A stretch of 64,000 nt of DNA. Source: Acinetobacter corruptisaponis (lineage in GTDB: Bacteria; Pseudomonadota; Gammaproteobacteria; Pseudomonadales; Moraxellaceae). Under the pieces are notes generated by a model. That model was not told where the DNA came from, ran no database searches, and saw nothing but the letters and a program-made list of their open reading frames with translations. A program made the translations under genes and the position numbers. Positions 54,364-63,033 of this stretch are shown here, piece by piece (position 1 is the stretch's first letter; every line of letters starts with the position of its first letter). Location: positions 3,715,962 to 3,779,961 of the forward strand of contig NZ_CP125669.1 of assembly GCF_030053775.1 (NCBI RefSeq), given 5' to 3'.

Positions 54364-56466
54364 ATGGAGACAACACAAGCAAAATCAACACTTCCCTCAA
54401 AACTCCTATGGAGTTTGGTTGCCATAGTCGGGGCAATTTCATTTGGGATATTGGCGGTGAGTCGCGGTGAGCATGTCAATGCAGTCTGGCTGGTTCTCGC
54501 TGCGGTCTGTGTCTATAGCATTGCATATCGGTTCTATAGTTTATTTATTGCAAACAAGGTATTTGAGTTAAATGCCAGACGCTTAACACCAGCGCATCGC
54601 TTAAATGATGGTCTGGATTATGTCCCGACCAATAAATATGTTTTATTTGGACATCACTTTGCAGCGATTGCGGGTGCAGGGCCGTTGGTGGGACCAATTC
54701 TAGCAGCGCAGATGGGTTATTTGCCTGGAACAATCTGGCTTCTGGTGGGTGTGGTGATTGCTGGGGCAGTGCAGGATTTTCTGGTTCTATTTATTTCAAC
54801 ACGGCGTGATGGCCGTTCCTTGGGAGAAATGGCAAAGCAGGAACTTGGGACTTTTGCAGGTGTCATTGTCATGCTCGGCACATTGGGCGTGATGATCATT
54901 ATCCTTGCGGTATTGGCTTTAGTTGTTGTAAAAGCCTTGGCACATAGTCCGTGGGGTGTGTTTAGTATTGCCGCCACCATTCCAATTGCCCTGTTTATGG
55001 GCATTTATATGCGTTACCTACGTCCAGGAAAAATTGCAGAGGTATCCATCATCGGTTTTGTGCTGATGATGGCTGCAATTGTCTTTGGTGGTGATGTGGC
55101 GAAAGACCCATATTGGGGGCAATTGTTTACCCTCAGTGGAACACAGTTGACTTGGGCACTGATCATTTATGGCTTTATTGCCTCTGTCTTGCCAGTCTGG
55201 TTGCTGTTGGCACCGCGTGACTATCTATCTACTTTCCTTAAAATCGGTGTGATTGCAGGTCTGGCTGTTGGGATTATCTTTGCCATGCCTGACCTGAAAA
55301 TGCCTGCGGTGACCCATTTTATTGATGGTACGGGTCCTGTATTTGCAGGCAGTTTATTTCCATTCCTATTTATTACAATTGCTTGCGGTGCAATTTCAGG
55401 GTTCCATGCATTGGTTTCTTCTGGAACAACCCCAAAACTGGTTGATAATGAAGTCAATATTCGCATGATCGGCTATGGTGGGATGTTGATGGAATCTGGC
55501 GTTGGGATAATGGCAATGATCTGTGCGACAGTGCTTGATCCTGGTGTTTATTTTGCGATTAATGCACCAGCGGCAGTTCTGGGTACAACGGTGGATACGG
55601 CTGCGGAAGCGGTGCGTAATCTAGGTTTTATCGTTACACCTGAGATGCTGACTGTGCTTGCTCAGGAAGTTGGTGAAAGTTCAATCCTTTCCCGTACGGG
55701 TGGTGCACCAACCTTTGCGATTGGTATGGCACATATCATCTCTGAAATTTTCAATAGCCGTTCCATGATGGCATTCTGGTATCACTTTGCCATTCTGTTT
55801 GAAGCCTTATTCATCCTCACTGCGGTAGATGCAGGAACACGTGCCTGTCGTTTCATGGTGCAAGATACGGTCGGTATCGTGGTGCCAGCGGTGAAACAAT
55901 CCAGTTCATTCTTTGGAAATCTGGTTGGAACCTTTGTTGCGGTTGCAGGCTGGGGCTTCTTTGTTTATCAGGGCGTGGTTGATCCACTGGGTGGGATTAA
56001 CTCATTGTGGCCGCTATTCGGTATCGGTAACCAGATTCTTGCCTCAATGGCATTGATTTTGGGTACAGTCATTTTGTTCAAGATGAAAAAAGAGAAATAT
56101 GTTTGGGTCACCATTGTCCCAACAATTTTCCTGTTCATTACCTCAATGACAGCGGGTTGGCAAAAGATTTTCCATGAAAATCCAAAGATTGGTTTCCTTG
56201 CGCAAGCCAACCGTTTTTCTGATGCGATTGCGCGTGGTGAGGTGCTTGCTCCAGCCAAAACTGTTGCTGAAATGCAGACAATTGTCATGTCCAATCAGAT
56301 CAATGCCGCATTGTGTGGCTTCTTTATGATTGTGGCGATTGTGATGGTAATTGCCTCAATTGGAATTGTACGCCGTGCATTGCAAAGTTCTGTGCCTACT
56401 GTCAATGAAGCACCCGCAGTTTATTCAGAAACACCGATGACTGCGAATAGCATCAAGGGAGAGTAG
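54364..56466 (+). CDS. cstA: Carbon starvation protein A (pyruvate/peptide transporter)
   Basis: The 700-residue inner-membrane protein has the CstA pattern: PTNKYVLFGHHFAAIAGAGPLVGPILAAQMGYLPG near residue 85, VQDFLVLFISTRRDGRSLGE, GFHALVSSGTTPKL and GGAPTFAIGMAHI. It has about 16-18 membrane helices. CstA is a peptide transporter in the original description and CstA/BtsT proteins also take up pyruvate. A GGAGAGG site precedes the ATG. The YbdD-type gene starts two bases after the stop, as in E. coli cstA-ybdD. Confidence 0.93.
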   Translation: METTQAKSTLPSKLLWSLVAIVGAISFGILAVSRGEHVNAVWLVLAAVCVYSIAYRFYSLFIANKVFELNARRLTPAHRLNDGLDYVPTNKYVLFGHHFAAIAGAGPLVGPILAAQMGYLPGTIWLLVGVVIAGAVQDFLVLFISTRRDGRSLGEMAKQELGTFAGVIVMLGTLGVMIIILAVLALVVVKALAHSPWGVFSIAATIPIALFMGIYMRYLRPGKIAEVSIIGFVLMMAAIVFGGDVAKDPYWGQLFTLSGTQLTWALIIYGFIASVLPVWLLLAPRDYLSTFLKIGVIAGLAVGIIFAMPDLKMPAVTHFIDGTGPVFAGSLFPFLFITIACGAISGFHALVSSGTTPKLVDNEVNIRMIGYGGMLMESGVGIMAMICATVLDPGVYFAINAPAAVLGTTVDTAAEAVRNLGFIVTPEMLTVLAQEVGESSILSRTGGAPTFAIGMAHIISEIFNSRSMMAFWYHFAILFEALFILTAVDAGTRACRFMVQDTVGIVVPAVKQSSSFFGNLVGTFVAVAGWGFFVYQGVVDPLGGINSLWPLFGIGNQILASMALILGTVILFKMKKEKYVWVTIVPTIFLFITSMTAGWQKIFHENPKIGFLAQANRFSDAIARGEVLAPAKTVAEMQTIVMSNQINAALCGFFMIVAIVMVIASIGIVRRALQSSVPTVNEAPAVYSETPMTANSIKGE

Positions 56467-56468
56467 GC

Positions 56469-56771
56469 ATGGATTTTAAGATCGCTCGGCAGGGTGGTTC
56501 TGTGATTGTAAAGATCATTAAGTTCACGATCCTGTCACAAAAACACCTGATTTTTTCGCCCAAAAATTGGTCGAGGATTGCGGTTTTATGGCAGAACCTG
56601 CAAAAAAGTTTTCGTTTGATGGTCGGTGTCCCTGACTATGAAAATTATGTACAGCACATGCAAAAGCATCATCCTGATTTGACACCGATGGATGCCAAGA
56701 CATTTTATCGTCATTGTATTGATTCACGCTACCCGTCAGCAGGCGGTAATATGAAGAAATGTCCTTGCTAG
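56469..56771 (+). CDS. ybdD: YbdD/YjiX family small protein
   Basis: The 100-residue protein has the YbdD core FRLMVGVPDYENYVQHMQKHHPDLTPMDAKTFYRHCIDSRY and a C-terminal GGNMKKCPC. It is longer at the N-terminus than E. coli YbdD (65 residues), by about 30 residues. The family is tied to CstA/BtsT carriers and is needed for their activity in some cases. It follows cstA after 2 bp, so coupling is certain to be tight. An ATG further in is possible. Confidence 0.85.
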   Translation: MDFKIARQGGSVIVKIIKFTILSQKHLIFSPKNWSRIAVLWQNLQKSFRLMVGVPDYENYVQHMQKHHPDLTPMDAKTFYRHCIDSRYPSAGGNMKKCPC

Positions 56772-56849
56772 AAATCTTTTGATTTCTTTGAAAAAAACCT
56801 AAAACAGTGTATGTTGAGACATACACTGTTTTATTTTTGGGAGAATATA

Positions 56850-57809
56850 ATGTGGGGCACGGAAAAAGCTTCGGTTCAAGACAAAAAACAACAAAACCAA
56901 GAATTAGAACAAGATATTAAAAGCTTTAGCCAAAAGATCGATAAATTTTTAGTAGAAGTGAACCAGCTTATTCTGGATAAACCACAACAAACTAAACTTG
57001 CCCTGACCTGTTTACTGGCAGGCGGTCATGTGTTGTTTGAAGACTTACCTGGTTTAGGCAAAACCACGTTGGCCAGTGCACTGGCGCGTTTGGCTGGACT
57101 GCATTTCCAGCGTATTCAGTTCACCAATGACATGCTGGCAAGTGATGTGATTGGAATCAATATCTTTAATCAAAAAGAACATTTATTTGAGTTTAAGAAA
57201 GGTCCGATTTTTACCCAGATTTTGCTGGCCGATGAAATTAACCGTTGTAGCCCCAAAACACAGAGTGCCTTGCTTGAGGCAATGGAAGAGGGGGCAGTCA
57301 CGGTGGATGGGATTCATTATGAATTGCCACAGCCATTCTGGGTGTTGGCTACTCAAAATCCGCTGTTTCAAAGTGGAACGTATGCCTTGCCTGAGTCGCA
57401 GCTTGACCGTTTCCTCATGCGTTTATCTTTGGGTTATCCATCACGGCAGGCAGAAAAATTGCTGCTACAGCAAAGCTCACGTCAGGTTTTGATTCATCAG
57501 TTGGATGCTGTATTTAATCAGGCTGATATTCTGCATTTACGTGAATTGGCAAAACAGGTTTTTCTCAGTGATGCAGTGTTAAATTATATTCTTGATTTAG
57601 CAGCTGAAACCCGTAAGCAACGACATGGACTTTCTACCCGCGGCGTATTGGCGCTCAAGGCGGCAGCACAGGCCTATGCACTGGTTGAGGGACGAAGCTT
57701 CGTCACAACCGATGATGTGCAAACGGTTTTTGTGGCAGTGGTTGCCCATCGTTTAAGTCTGGGAGAGGTTGAGGTGAAACAGCTTTTGCAGTCAGTTGAT
57801 ACCTTATAG
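56850..57809 (+). CDS. MoxR-family AAA ATPase
   Basis: The start is set at the ATG at 56850 (MWGTEKASVQ), with a GGGAGA site; the in-frame ATG at 56811 is less likely. The 319-residue product has Walker A in LFEDLPGLGKTTLASALARL, Walker B in ILLADEINRCSPKTQSALLEAMEEG, FWVLATQNP (sensor 1) and QLDRFLMRLSLGYP. MoxR ATPases act as chaperones for partner proteins. It is followed after 13 bp by the DUF58 gene and then the transglutaminase gene, a widespread trio. Confidence 0.92.
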   Translation: MWGTEKASVQDKKQQNQELEQDIKSFSQKIDKFLVEVNQLILDKPQQTKLALTCLLAGGHVLFEDLPGLGKTTLASALARLAGLHFQRIQFTNDMLASDVIGINIFNQKEHLFEFKKGPIFTQILLADEINRCSPKTQSALLEAMEEGAVTVDGIHYELPQPFWVLATQNPLFQSGTYALPESQLDRFLMRLSLGYPSRQAEKLLLQQSSRQVLIHQLDAVFNQADILHLRELAKQVFLSDAVLNYILDLAAETRKQRHGLSTRGVLALKAAAQAYALVEGRSFVTTDDVQTVFVAVVAHRLSLGEVEVKQLLQSVDTL

Positions 57810-57822
57810 TTGAGAGTGGCTT

Positions 57823-58740
57823 ATGCAGAATGGACTTAGGCAGCGAGTACAGCATTGGATTGCAAAACGCTTTCAGGTGGATGGTACTAAAATACTGTTG
57901 CAGAAAGATGTTTTGGTTTTCATTTATAAGCAGGGTTTTTTATACCTCATTTTGATCCTGATTACCTTTATTGCTGGGATTAACTATGCCAATAACCTGA
58001 TTTTAGGATTCTGCTTTTTAATCAGTGCTATTTTATGTATTAGTTTTTACCTGACTTTCAAACAGTTGCACGGCTTACACATTGAGGTTGTGACTCCAGA
58101 AATTGGACAGGTTGAACAGGCTTTAATGCTCAAGCTGCTGTTTAAACAGCCAGCAAATAACAGTCGATATCTGCGGGTGCAATGGCAGCAACAGGAACAG
58201 ATTTTTTATTTGGATCAAACACAACAAATTTTAGAATTGCCTATTCTTCCTCAAAAGCGGGGGATCTATGAGGTAGGCTCAGTGAAAATTTATTCCACCT
58301 ATCCTTTAGGACTGGTACGGGCTTGGACTTATCTATATCCCAAACAGAAAGTCTGGATTGCACCCAAAGCCCATGACTGGCAGAAAGAGCATAAACATCA
58401 GAGCACAAATGCGAATGACAGTCTGGATGAGTTTAAAGAGTTGAGGGCATTTCAGCAGGGCGATTCCTATCAAAATGTCGCATGGAAGCAGGTTGCACGT
58501 GGGCAGGGATTTTTTATCAAGATGTTTGAAGCCCAGGCCAACCATCAACATCTGGAAATTGATTATCAACAGATTCCAACACAGGGACATGAAGAAAAGC
58601 TCAGTTTCATGATGAGCTTGATTGAGCAATGTGAACAGTTGGGGGATGACTATGCCGTGATTTTGCCACATGCGAGACTGGAAAGTGGGCAGGGGCAATC
58701 ACAGCTCATCAAGGCTAAACTTTTACTGGCGCAGGCTTGA
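57823..58740 (+). CDS. DUF58 domain protein
   Basis: The 305-residue product has two N-terminal membrane helices (YLILILITFIAGINYANNLILGFCFLISAIL) and the DUF58 core near residues 200-240 (DEFKELRAFQQGDSYQNVAWKQVARGQGFFIKMF). DUF58 proteins pair with MoxR ATPases, but their function is not settled. Its stop is followed by the ATG of the TgpA-like gene after 2 bases, in an operon. Confidence 0.85.
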   Translation: MQNGLRQRVQHWIAKRFQVDGTKILLQKDVLVFIYKQGFLYLILILITFIAGINYANNLILGFCFLISAILCISFYLTFKQLHGLHIEVVTPEIGQVEQALMLKLLFKQPANNSRYLRVQWQQQEQIFYLDQTQQILELPILPQKRGIYEVGSVKIYSTYPLGLVRAWTYLYPKQKVWIAPKAHDWQKEHKHQSTNANDSLDEFKELRAFQQGDSYQNVAWKQVARGQGFFIKMFEAQANHQHLEIDYQQIPTQGHEEKLSFMMSLIEQCEQLGDDYAVILPHARLESGQGQSQLIKAKLLLAQA

Positions 58741-58742
58741 CG

Positions 58743-60731
58743 ATGACCAAACAAATCTATTTCTGTATTTTGGCCGCGCTGGCATGTATCTTGATTGGGC
58801 AAGTCGCCTTTATTCCAGTTACCCTAAGTGGGTTATGGGGTGTTGTTTGGTTAACATTGGTCTGGCGATATAGTAAACACAGGATTAATCCATTTTCTAA
58901 ACTGGTTTTGATATTGTTTACCTTGCTATCATTAGGGCTGATTTACATCAACTATCAGACCTTGTTGGGTGTGGAGGCAGGTGTCGCTTTTTTAAGCACC
59001 TGTTTATTTGCCAAAAGTCTGGAGGCTAAAAATACCCGTGATCTGCTGATCGTGTTCAACTTTGCTTTATTCGTTAGTGCGAGCTTGCTGTTGCACAGTC
59101 AGGCATTCTGGATGGCGGTACTTGTATTCTCATCATTTGTGATGTGCCTGATGGGATTGTATCGGATTCAGACCAGTTTATTTAACAACAACACAATCTC
59201 CTCAAACCAGTTGAAACAGGACATTAAGCAGATTTTTAAGTTTGTGGGTATTGCAACGCCGTTCTTTATTCTACTGTTTATCTTCTTCCCACGTTTGCCT
59301 CCTCTGTGGTCAATTCCAATCCAAAAGGATCGGGCAACCACTGGCATCAGTGACCGCATGTCACCTGGGGATATTGCCGAGCTTTCGCAGTCCTCGGCTT
59401 TGGCTTTTCGTGTGGTCGCGAATATGTATCAGTTGCCAAGTCGGCCAGAACTGTATTGGCGTGCTTTGGTGCTGGATGAATATGATGGCACCACCTGGAC
59501 CAGTAGTTTTTTTAATCAGCAGATCAAAAATATACAAGCTACTTCCCATAGTGTGCCGTACCAATATCTGCCTGCCGATGAACAGGCAAACTGGATTATG
59601 GGTTTGGAATATTCAGTTCCTCAGGGACGTTATTTACAGCTTTATCAGGATAACAGTATTCGACCAACCCGATTGATTAAACGTAATCAACCCATTCAAA
59701 TGCAATGGTTGGGAAGAACATCAACGGAAGTGGTTTCTTTGTCACCACGCCAACTTGAATTTAATATCAGGTTTAAAGAGGGTAGTGATAAAAAAGCCCA
59801 GCAATTGGCGCATGAACTGTTTGAGCAGAGCCAGCAGCAATCTGAAAAATACATTCAATCAGTGCTGTCCTGGTATCGTAAAAATGGCTTTGTCTATACC
59901 CTGACACCTGGTACTTTAGGTGGGGATCGTATAGATCAATTCCTGTTTTCAAGTCGTAAAGGTTTTTGTGAACATTATGCCTCCAGTTTTGTCATGCTGA
60001 TGCGTTATGTTGGGATACCTGCACGCGTGGTGACAGGCTATCAGGGTGGACAACTTGCGCCTGATGGTCAAAGTTGGGAGGTTCGCCAACTGGATGCACA
60101 TGCCTGGAGTGAGGTTTATCTCAATGGCAAGTGGAAAAGAATTGACCCGACTGCAATGATTGCCCCACAACGGATTGATGCGGGGATGCAGGATTATCTG
60201 GCAGAAGATCAAACAGTTTGGGGCGATAGCCAAGCACAGGCTTGGCGTGTGCAACAGTTTAAATTATTAAAAAATATGCGTATCTGGAGCGATTACTTAA
60301 GTTATCAATGGCAAAGCAAAGTCGTGGGTTATGATGCCGAAAAACAAAAAAACTGGTTGGCTCGACTGGGGCTGGATTCAAGCTATGGCTCTGCTGTGGT
60401 TCTCATTTTAGGAATCGGTGGTGTTTTAATGCTCTACATTGGTTTTTATTGGTGGAGACAAAGCAGATGCCAAGAGCAATATCAACGTATCATTTTTAAA
60501 TTTCAAAAACAGTTACCGAAACATTTGCAAAAATATCCTGCTGAAACTTTCCATAGCTGGATCAAACGTTTGTCGTTACTTGTTGAGGATCAACAATCAT
60601 TTGAACAAGTGATTGTGTTATATCAAAAAATCGTGTTTTTAGAACAAAAGGATGGTTCCGATATTCATCAATTCAGGAAGTTGCTTAAAGACTGCGCGAT
60701 TGCACTCAAACAGTCCCAAAAAAACTTGTGA
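58743..60731 (+). CDS. tgpA: TgpA-like transglutaminase-fold membrane protein
   Basis: The start is set at the ATG at 58743. The 662-residue product has N-terminal membrane helices (DUF3488, about residues 1-180), a periplasmic transglutaminase core with the catalytic Cys409 in KGFCEHYASSFVML, His in LDAHAWSEVYL and Asp in KRIDPTAMIAP, one more membrane helix near residue 555 (AVVLILGIGGVLMLYIGFYW), and a C-terminal DUF4129 domain. TgpA in Pseudomonas aeruginosa is essential and linked to the cell wall. It completes the moxR-DUF58-tgpA operon. Confidence 0.88.
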   Translation: MTKQIYFCILAALACILIGQVAFIPVTLSGLWGVVWLTLVWRYSKHRINPFSKLVLILFTLLSLGLIYINYQTLLGVEAGVAFLSTCLFAKSLEAKNTRDLLIVFNFALFVSASLLLHSQAFWMAVLVFSSFVMCLMGLYRIQTSLFNNNTISSNQLKQDIKQIFKFVGIATPFFILLFIFFPRLPPLWSIPIQKDRATTGISDRMSPGDIAELSQSSALAFRVVANMYQLPSRPELYWRALVLDEYDGTTWTSSFFNQQIKNIQATSHSVPYQYLPADEQANWIMGLEYSVPQGRYLQLYQDNSIRPTRLIKRNQPIQMQWLGRTSTEVVSLSPRQLEFNIRFKEGSDKKAQQLAHELFEQSQQQSEKYIQSVLSWYRKNGFVYTLTPGTLGGDRIDQFLFSSRKGFCEHYASSFVMLMRYVGIPARVVTGYQGGQLAPDGQSWEVRQLDAHAWSEVYLNGKWKRIDPTAMIAPQRIDAGMQDYLAEDQTVWGDSQAQAWRVQQFKLLKNMRIWSDYLSYQWQSKVVGYDAEKQKNWLARLGLDSSYGSAVVLILGIGGVLMLYIGFYWWRQSRCQEQYQRIIFKFQKQLPKHLQKYPAETFHSWIKRLSLLVEDQQSFEQVIVLYQKIVFLEQKDGSDIHQFRKLLKDCAIALKQSQKNL

Positions 60732-60754
60732 ATACGCTGAAAAATGAATATTAT
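60726..60754 (+). promoter_or_regulatory. Promoter of tRNA-Val
   Basis: TTGTGA (60726-60731) and TATTAT (60749-60754) are 17 bp apart. The -35 box overlaps the tgpA stop codon. Confidence 0.65.
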
Positions 60755-60766
60755 GCTTGTCATTCT

Positions 60767-60843
60767 AGGTGTATAGCTCAGTTGGTTAGAGCGCTACGTT
60801 GACATCGTAGAGGTCTCCAGTTCGAGTCTGGATATACCTACCA
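60767..60843 (+). tRNA. tRNA-Val (GAC)
   Basis: A 77-base tRNA with acceptor AGGTGTA / TATACCT and encoded ACCA. The anticodon loop TTGACAT in stem CTACG/CGTAG gives GAC, which reads GUC/GUU. It sits directly before the integrase relic, so it was probably the attachment site. Confidence 0.95.
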
Positions 60844-61050
60844 AATTTTAATGCTTAAATATCAAATGTTTAAGTCGCTAAAGTTGGAATATAACCCAAG
60901 TTTTTAATGCTAAATTGGTCAGCTTGATGGTTTAAAATCGTCAAAATTTGCGTCAAAAACACCTTATTATTTCCGTTTTAGCACCAAATGGACACCAAGT
61001 TTTTGCTTGGTTTTCTGTGTTGGTGCTGCAACGACACCAAAGGTGATTTT
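60844..61050. other. Leader region of the integrase relic
   Basis: No gene. It contains an inverted repeat CCAAG-TTTTT-CTTGG type (about 60996-61011) and TGGTG...CACCA (61021-61038) upstream of the integrase start. The second half of an att site was not found inside the window. Confidence 0.4.
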
Positions 61051-62041
61051 ATGCAAAAACCAGTGAAGCGTGGCAATGCTTGGCGTCCAAGTCCGTTATA
61101 AAAATCTTCGTGATACCGCAACTAGAGATACTGCTCGTGAATGTGAGCAATGGGCTGCTATACGTCTGCTTGAGATGAAAGCAGAGTATGATCCTAAAAA
61201 AACTCAAGAACAAAAACCTTATTTTTCATTCTATGCACTTTGTCAAAAATACTATGATGAAGAAGGTTGTAAGAAAAGAGGCAAATCTTTCATTGAGCAA
61301 TAAATAAAAAAAGAAACATTTAAAAAGTATTTTGGTGATCTTGCAGAAAAATCAATATATGAAATTGAACCAATTGACATAAAGAATTGGCGAGATAAAC
61401 GTTTAAAGGATGTCACATCTGGAACGGTACATAGACAAATGTGCCTGTACACTTCTGTGTTTAATTATGCTAAAAATGAACTTTTCATGATTAAAGAAAA
61501 TCCATTTGCTCAAGTAGTAAAACCTGAAAAGCCCCCATCTCGCAACCGATTAATAAGTCCAAGTGAAATAGAAATCATACTTCAGGCACTTAATTATAAA
61601 ATTGGTACTACACCTAAAACGCCACGGCAGTATGTTGCTTGGGCTTTTCTTTTTGCGATAGAAACAGCGATGCGAAAATGGGAGATTGTAGGAATTACTT
61701 GCAATAATATTCACGCTGATTATGTACACTTACCGATCACTAAAAATGGTGATGCTCGTGATGTGCCATTATCAAAAGAAGCCTGTGAACTTCTTGACTT
61801 GGTTCCTTACACTGACCGAGTAAAATTAATTCCTCACAACTCAAATTCATTTCGCTTAGTTTGGCAAAGGGCAATTGGAAAAACTGAACTACATAATATT
61901 GTTCATTTCCATGATACACGGCATGAAGCTATTACTTGACTTGTGAACAAGCGTAAATTGCCAGTTGAGATACTTGCCCGATCAGAACAGAAGCAAAACC
62001 CAAAAAGTTTTTCAGCAATATCCATATTTAAAAGTCTTTAA
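61051..62041 (+). pseudogene. Decayed phage-type tyrosine integrase
   Basis: The start ATG at 61051 (MQKPVKRGNAWR) is out of frame with the rest: a frameshift lies near 61080-61086. After it the frame reads VQVRYKNLRDTATRDTARECEQWAA, then an in-frame TAA at 61301-61303, then on through KNWRDKRLKDVTSGTVHRQMCLY and HDTRHEAIT to a TGA at 61937-61939. The original product would have the SAM-like core-binding domain and catalytic HXXR in HDTRHE. After ARS the similarity ends, so the catalytic Tyr is lost. It is next to tRNA-Val, as for many genomic islands. Confidence 0.85.
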
Positions 62042-62153
62042 TGGAGAGATCTTCCAAAATCAAAAGGTCTATACACCCAAACAGATTTATATCTATAGCC
62101 AACCCTATAAACGTGACACTTCTTATCTGAATGACATGATTGCTTTTTTTTAA
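61965..62153 (+). other. Gene remnant beside the integrase relic
   Basis: A 62-residue frame (QNRSKTQKVFQQYPYLKVFNGE, then IYIYSQPYKRDTSYLNDMIAFF) starts at the point where integrase similarity ends. It may be the C-terminal scrap of another gene joined by a deletion. I do not recognise a family. Confidence 0.35.
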
Positions 62154-62286
62154 GTATGAAAATATGGAGTTTGACTTTGTTATTTTAGTTTTAACTAGTA
62201 AGTTACTTAAAATTTCTAGAGTTGTTGTAAGATTCAGCTAATCTAAACTCCTACCATGGTATAAGATCGAATAGCATTGCTATTTC

Positions 62287-62301
62287 TAGATAGATAGTCT
62301 A
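62287..62301. promoter_or_regulatory. Candidate TetR operator upstream of the regulator gene
   Basis: A 15-bp quasi-palindrome (TAGATAGATAGTCTA) lies 10 bp before the TetR start. It shares the TAGNN-N5-GTCTA pattern with the site at 62998-63012 upstream of the reductase gene. Confidence 0.5.
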
Positions 62302-62311
62302 TTTTATAAAT

Positions 62312-62956
62312 ATGAACTATTCAAATTTACCTAAAAGACCACGTGGTCGGCCCACTAAACATGGAAGCAACTATGCAGATACGAAAGACGTATTAATACG
62401 TCGTGGTATTGAATTGCTTACAGAACGGGGAATGAATGCCATGAGCCTAGATGATCTCATGAAGCCTATTCAGATTCCTAAAGGTTCGTTCTACCATTAT
62501 TTTGAGAACAAAGAAGCATTTATTTTAGAAGTATTAAAGGCCTATGAAATTTATTTTGTGAGACGATTGAATAAATTTTTAAGCCAACCAGATCTTCCCC
62601 CAGTAGAAAAACTACAAAACTTTGTTAAAGATGCTGGAGAAAAGTTACAAAAATATGATTATAAGCGAGGCTGTATTCTCGGTAATTTAGGGCAAGAGGT
62701 TTCTTATTTAGCGCCTGAAATTATTGATCGAATAGAAAGTATTTTTCAGGTGTGGCAGAAAATGGTTTCTGACTGTTTACATGAATTTTACTCTCAATAT
62801 AGCTTAACAGATTGTAAGGAAATGGCTTACCAATTTTGGATTGGATGGGAAGGTGCCGTTCTTAGAGCACGTTTAATCAAATCTACGAGTCCTTTAGAAG
62901 CATTTTTTCGCTTGTTTACATTGGGCGTAGAACAGTTCAATAGCGTAAGAAATTGA
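62312..62956 (+). CDS. TetR-family regulator, AcuR-like
   Basis: The 214-residue product has a basic N-terminus (KRPRGRPTKHGSNY) and a TetR helix-turn-helix (DVLIRRGIELLTERGMNAMSLDDLMKPIQIPKGSFYHYFENKEAF). The C-terminal ligand domain is similar to AcuR/NemR-type sensors of reactive electrophiles, with a Cys in KRGCILGNLGQEV. It is 77 bp upstream of an AcuI/YhdH-type reductase gene, so it probably represses that gene and itself. DNA is AT-rich like the integrase remnant. Confidence 0.85.
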   Translation: MNYSNLPKRPRGRPTKHGSNYADTKDVLIRRGIELLTERGMNAMSLDDLMKPIQIPKGSFYHYFENKEAFILEVLKAYEIYFVRRLNKFLSQPDLPPVEKLQNFVKDAGEKLQKYDYKRGCILGNLGQEVSYLAPEIIDRIESIFQVWQKMVSDCLHEFYSQYSLTDCKEMAYQFWIGWEGAVLRARLIKSTSPLEAFFRLFTLGVEQFNSVRN

Positions 62957-62965
62957 TTAAAAAAT

Positions 62966-62988
62966 AAATGCATTTTCTGCATTTTTTT
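62966..62988 (+). terminator. Terminator between tetR and reductase genes
   Basis: A 7-bp stem AAATGCA / TGCATTT with a 5-base loop and a run of T lies 10 bp after the regulator stop. Confidence 0.75.
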
Positions 62989-62997
62989 AATCAATTC

Positions 62998-63012
62998 TAG
63001 TCGATAGGTCTA
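62998..63012. promoter_or_regulatory. Candidate TetR operator upstream of the reductase gene
   Basis: A 15-bp quasi-palindrome (TAGTCGATAGGTCTA) lies 21 bp before the ATG, matching the site at 62287-62301 at most positions. Confidence 0.5.
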
Positions 63013-63033
63013 ATTAAATAAAGAGGATGTTTT

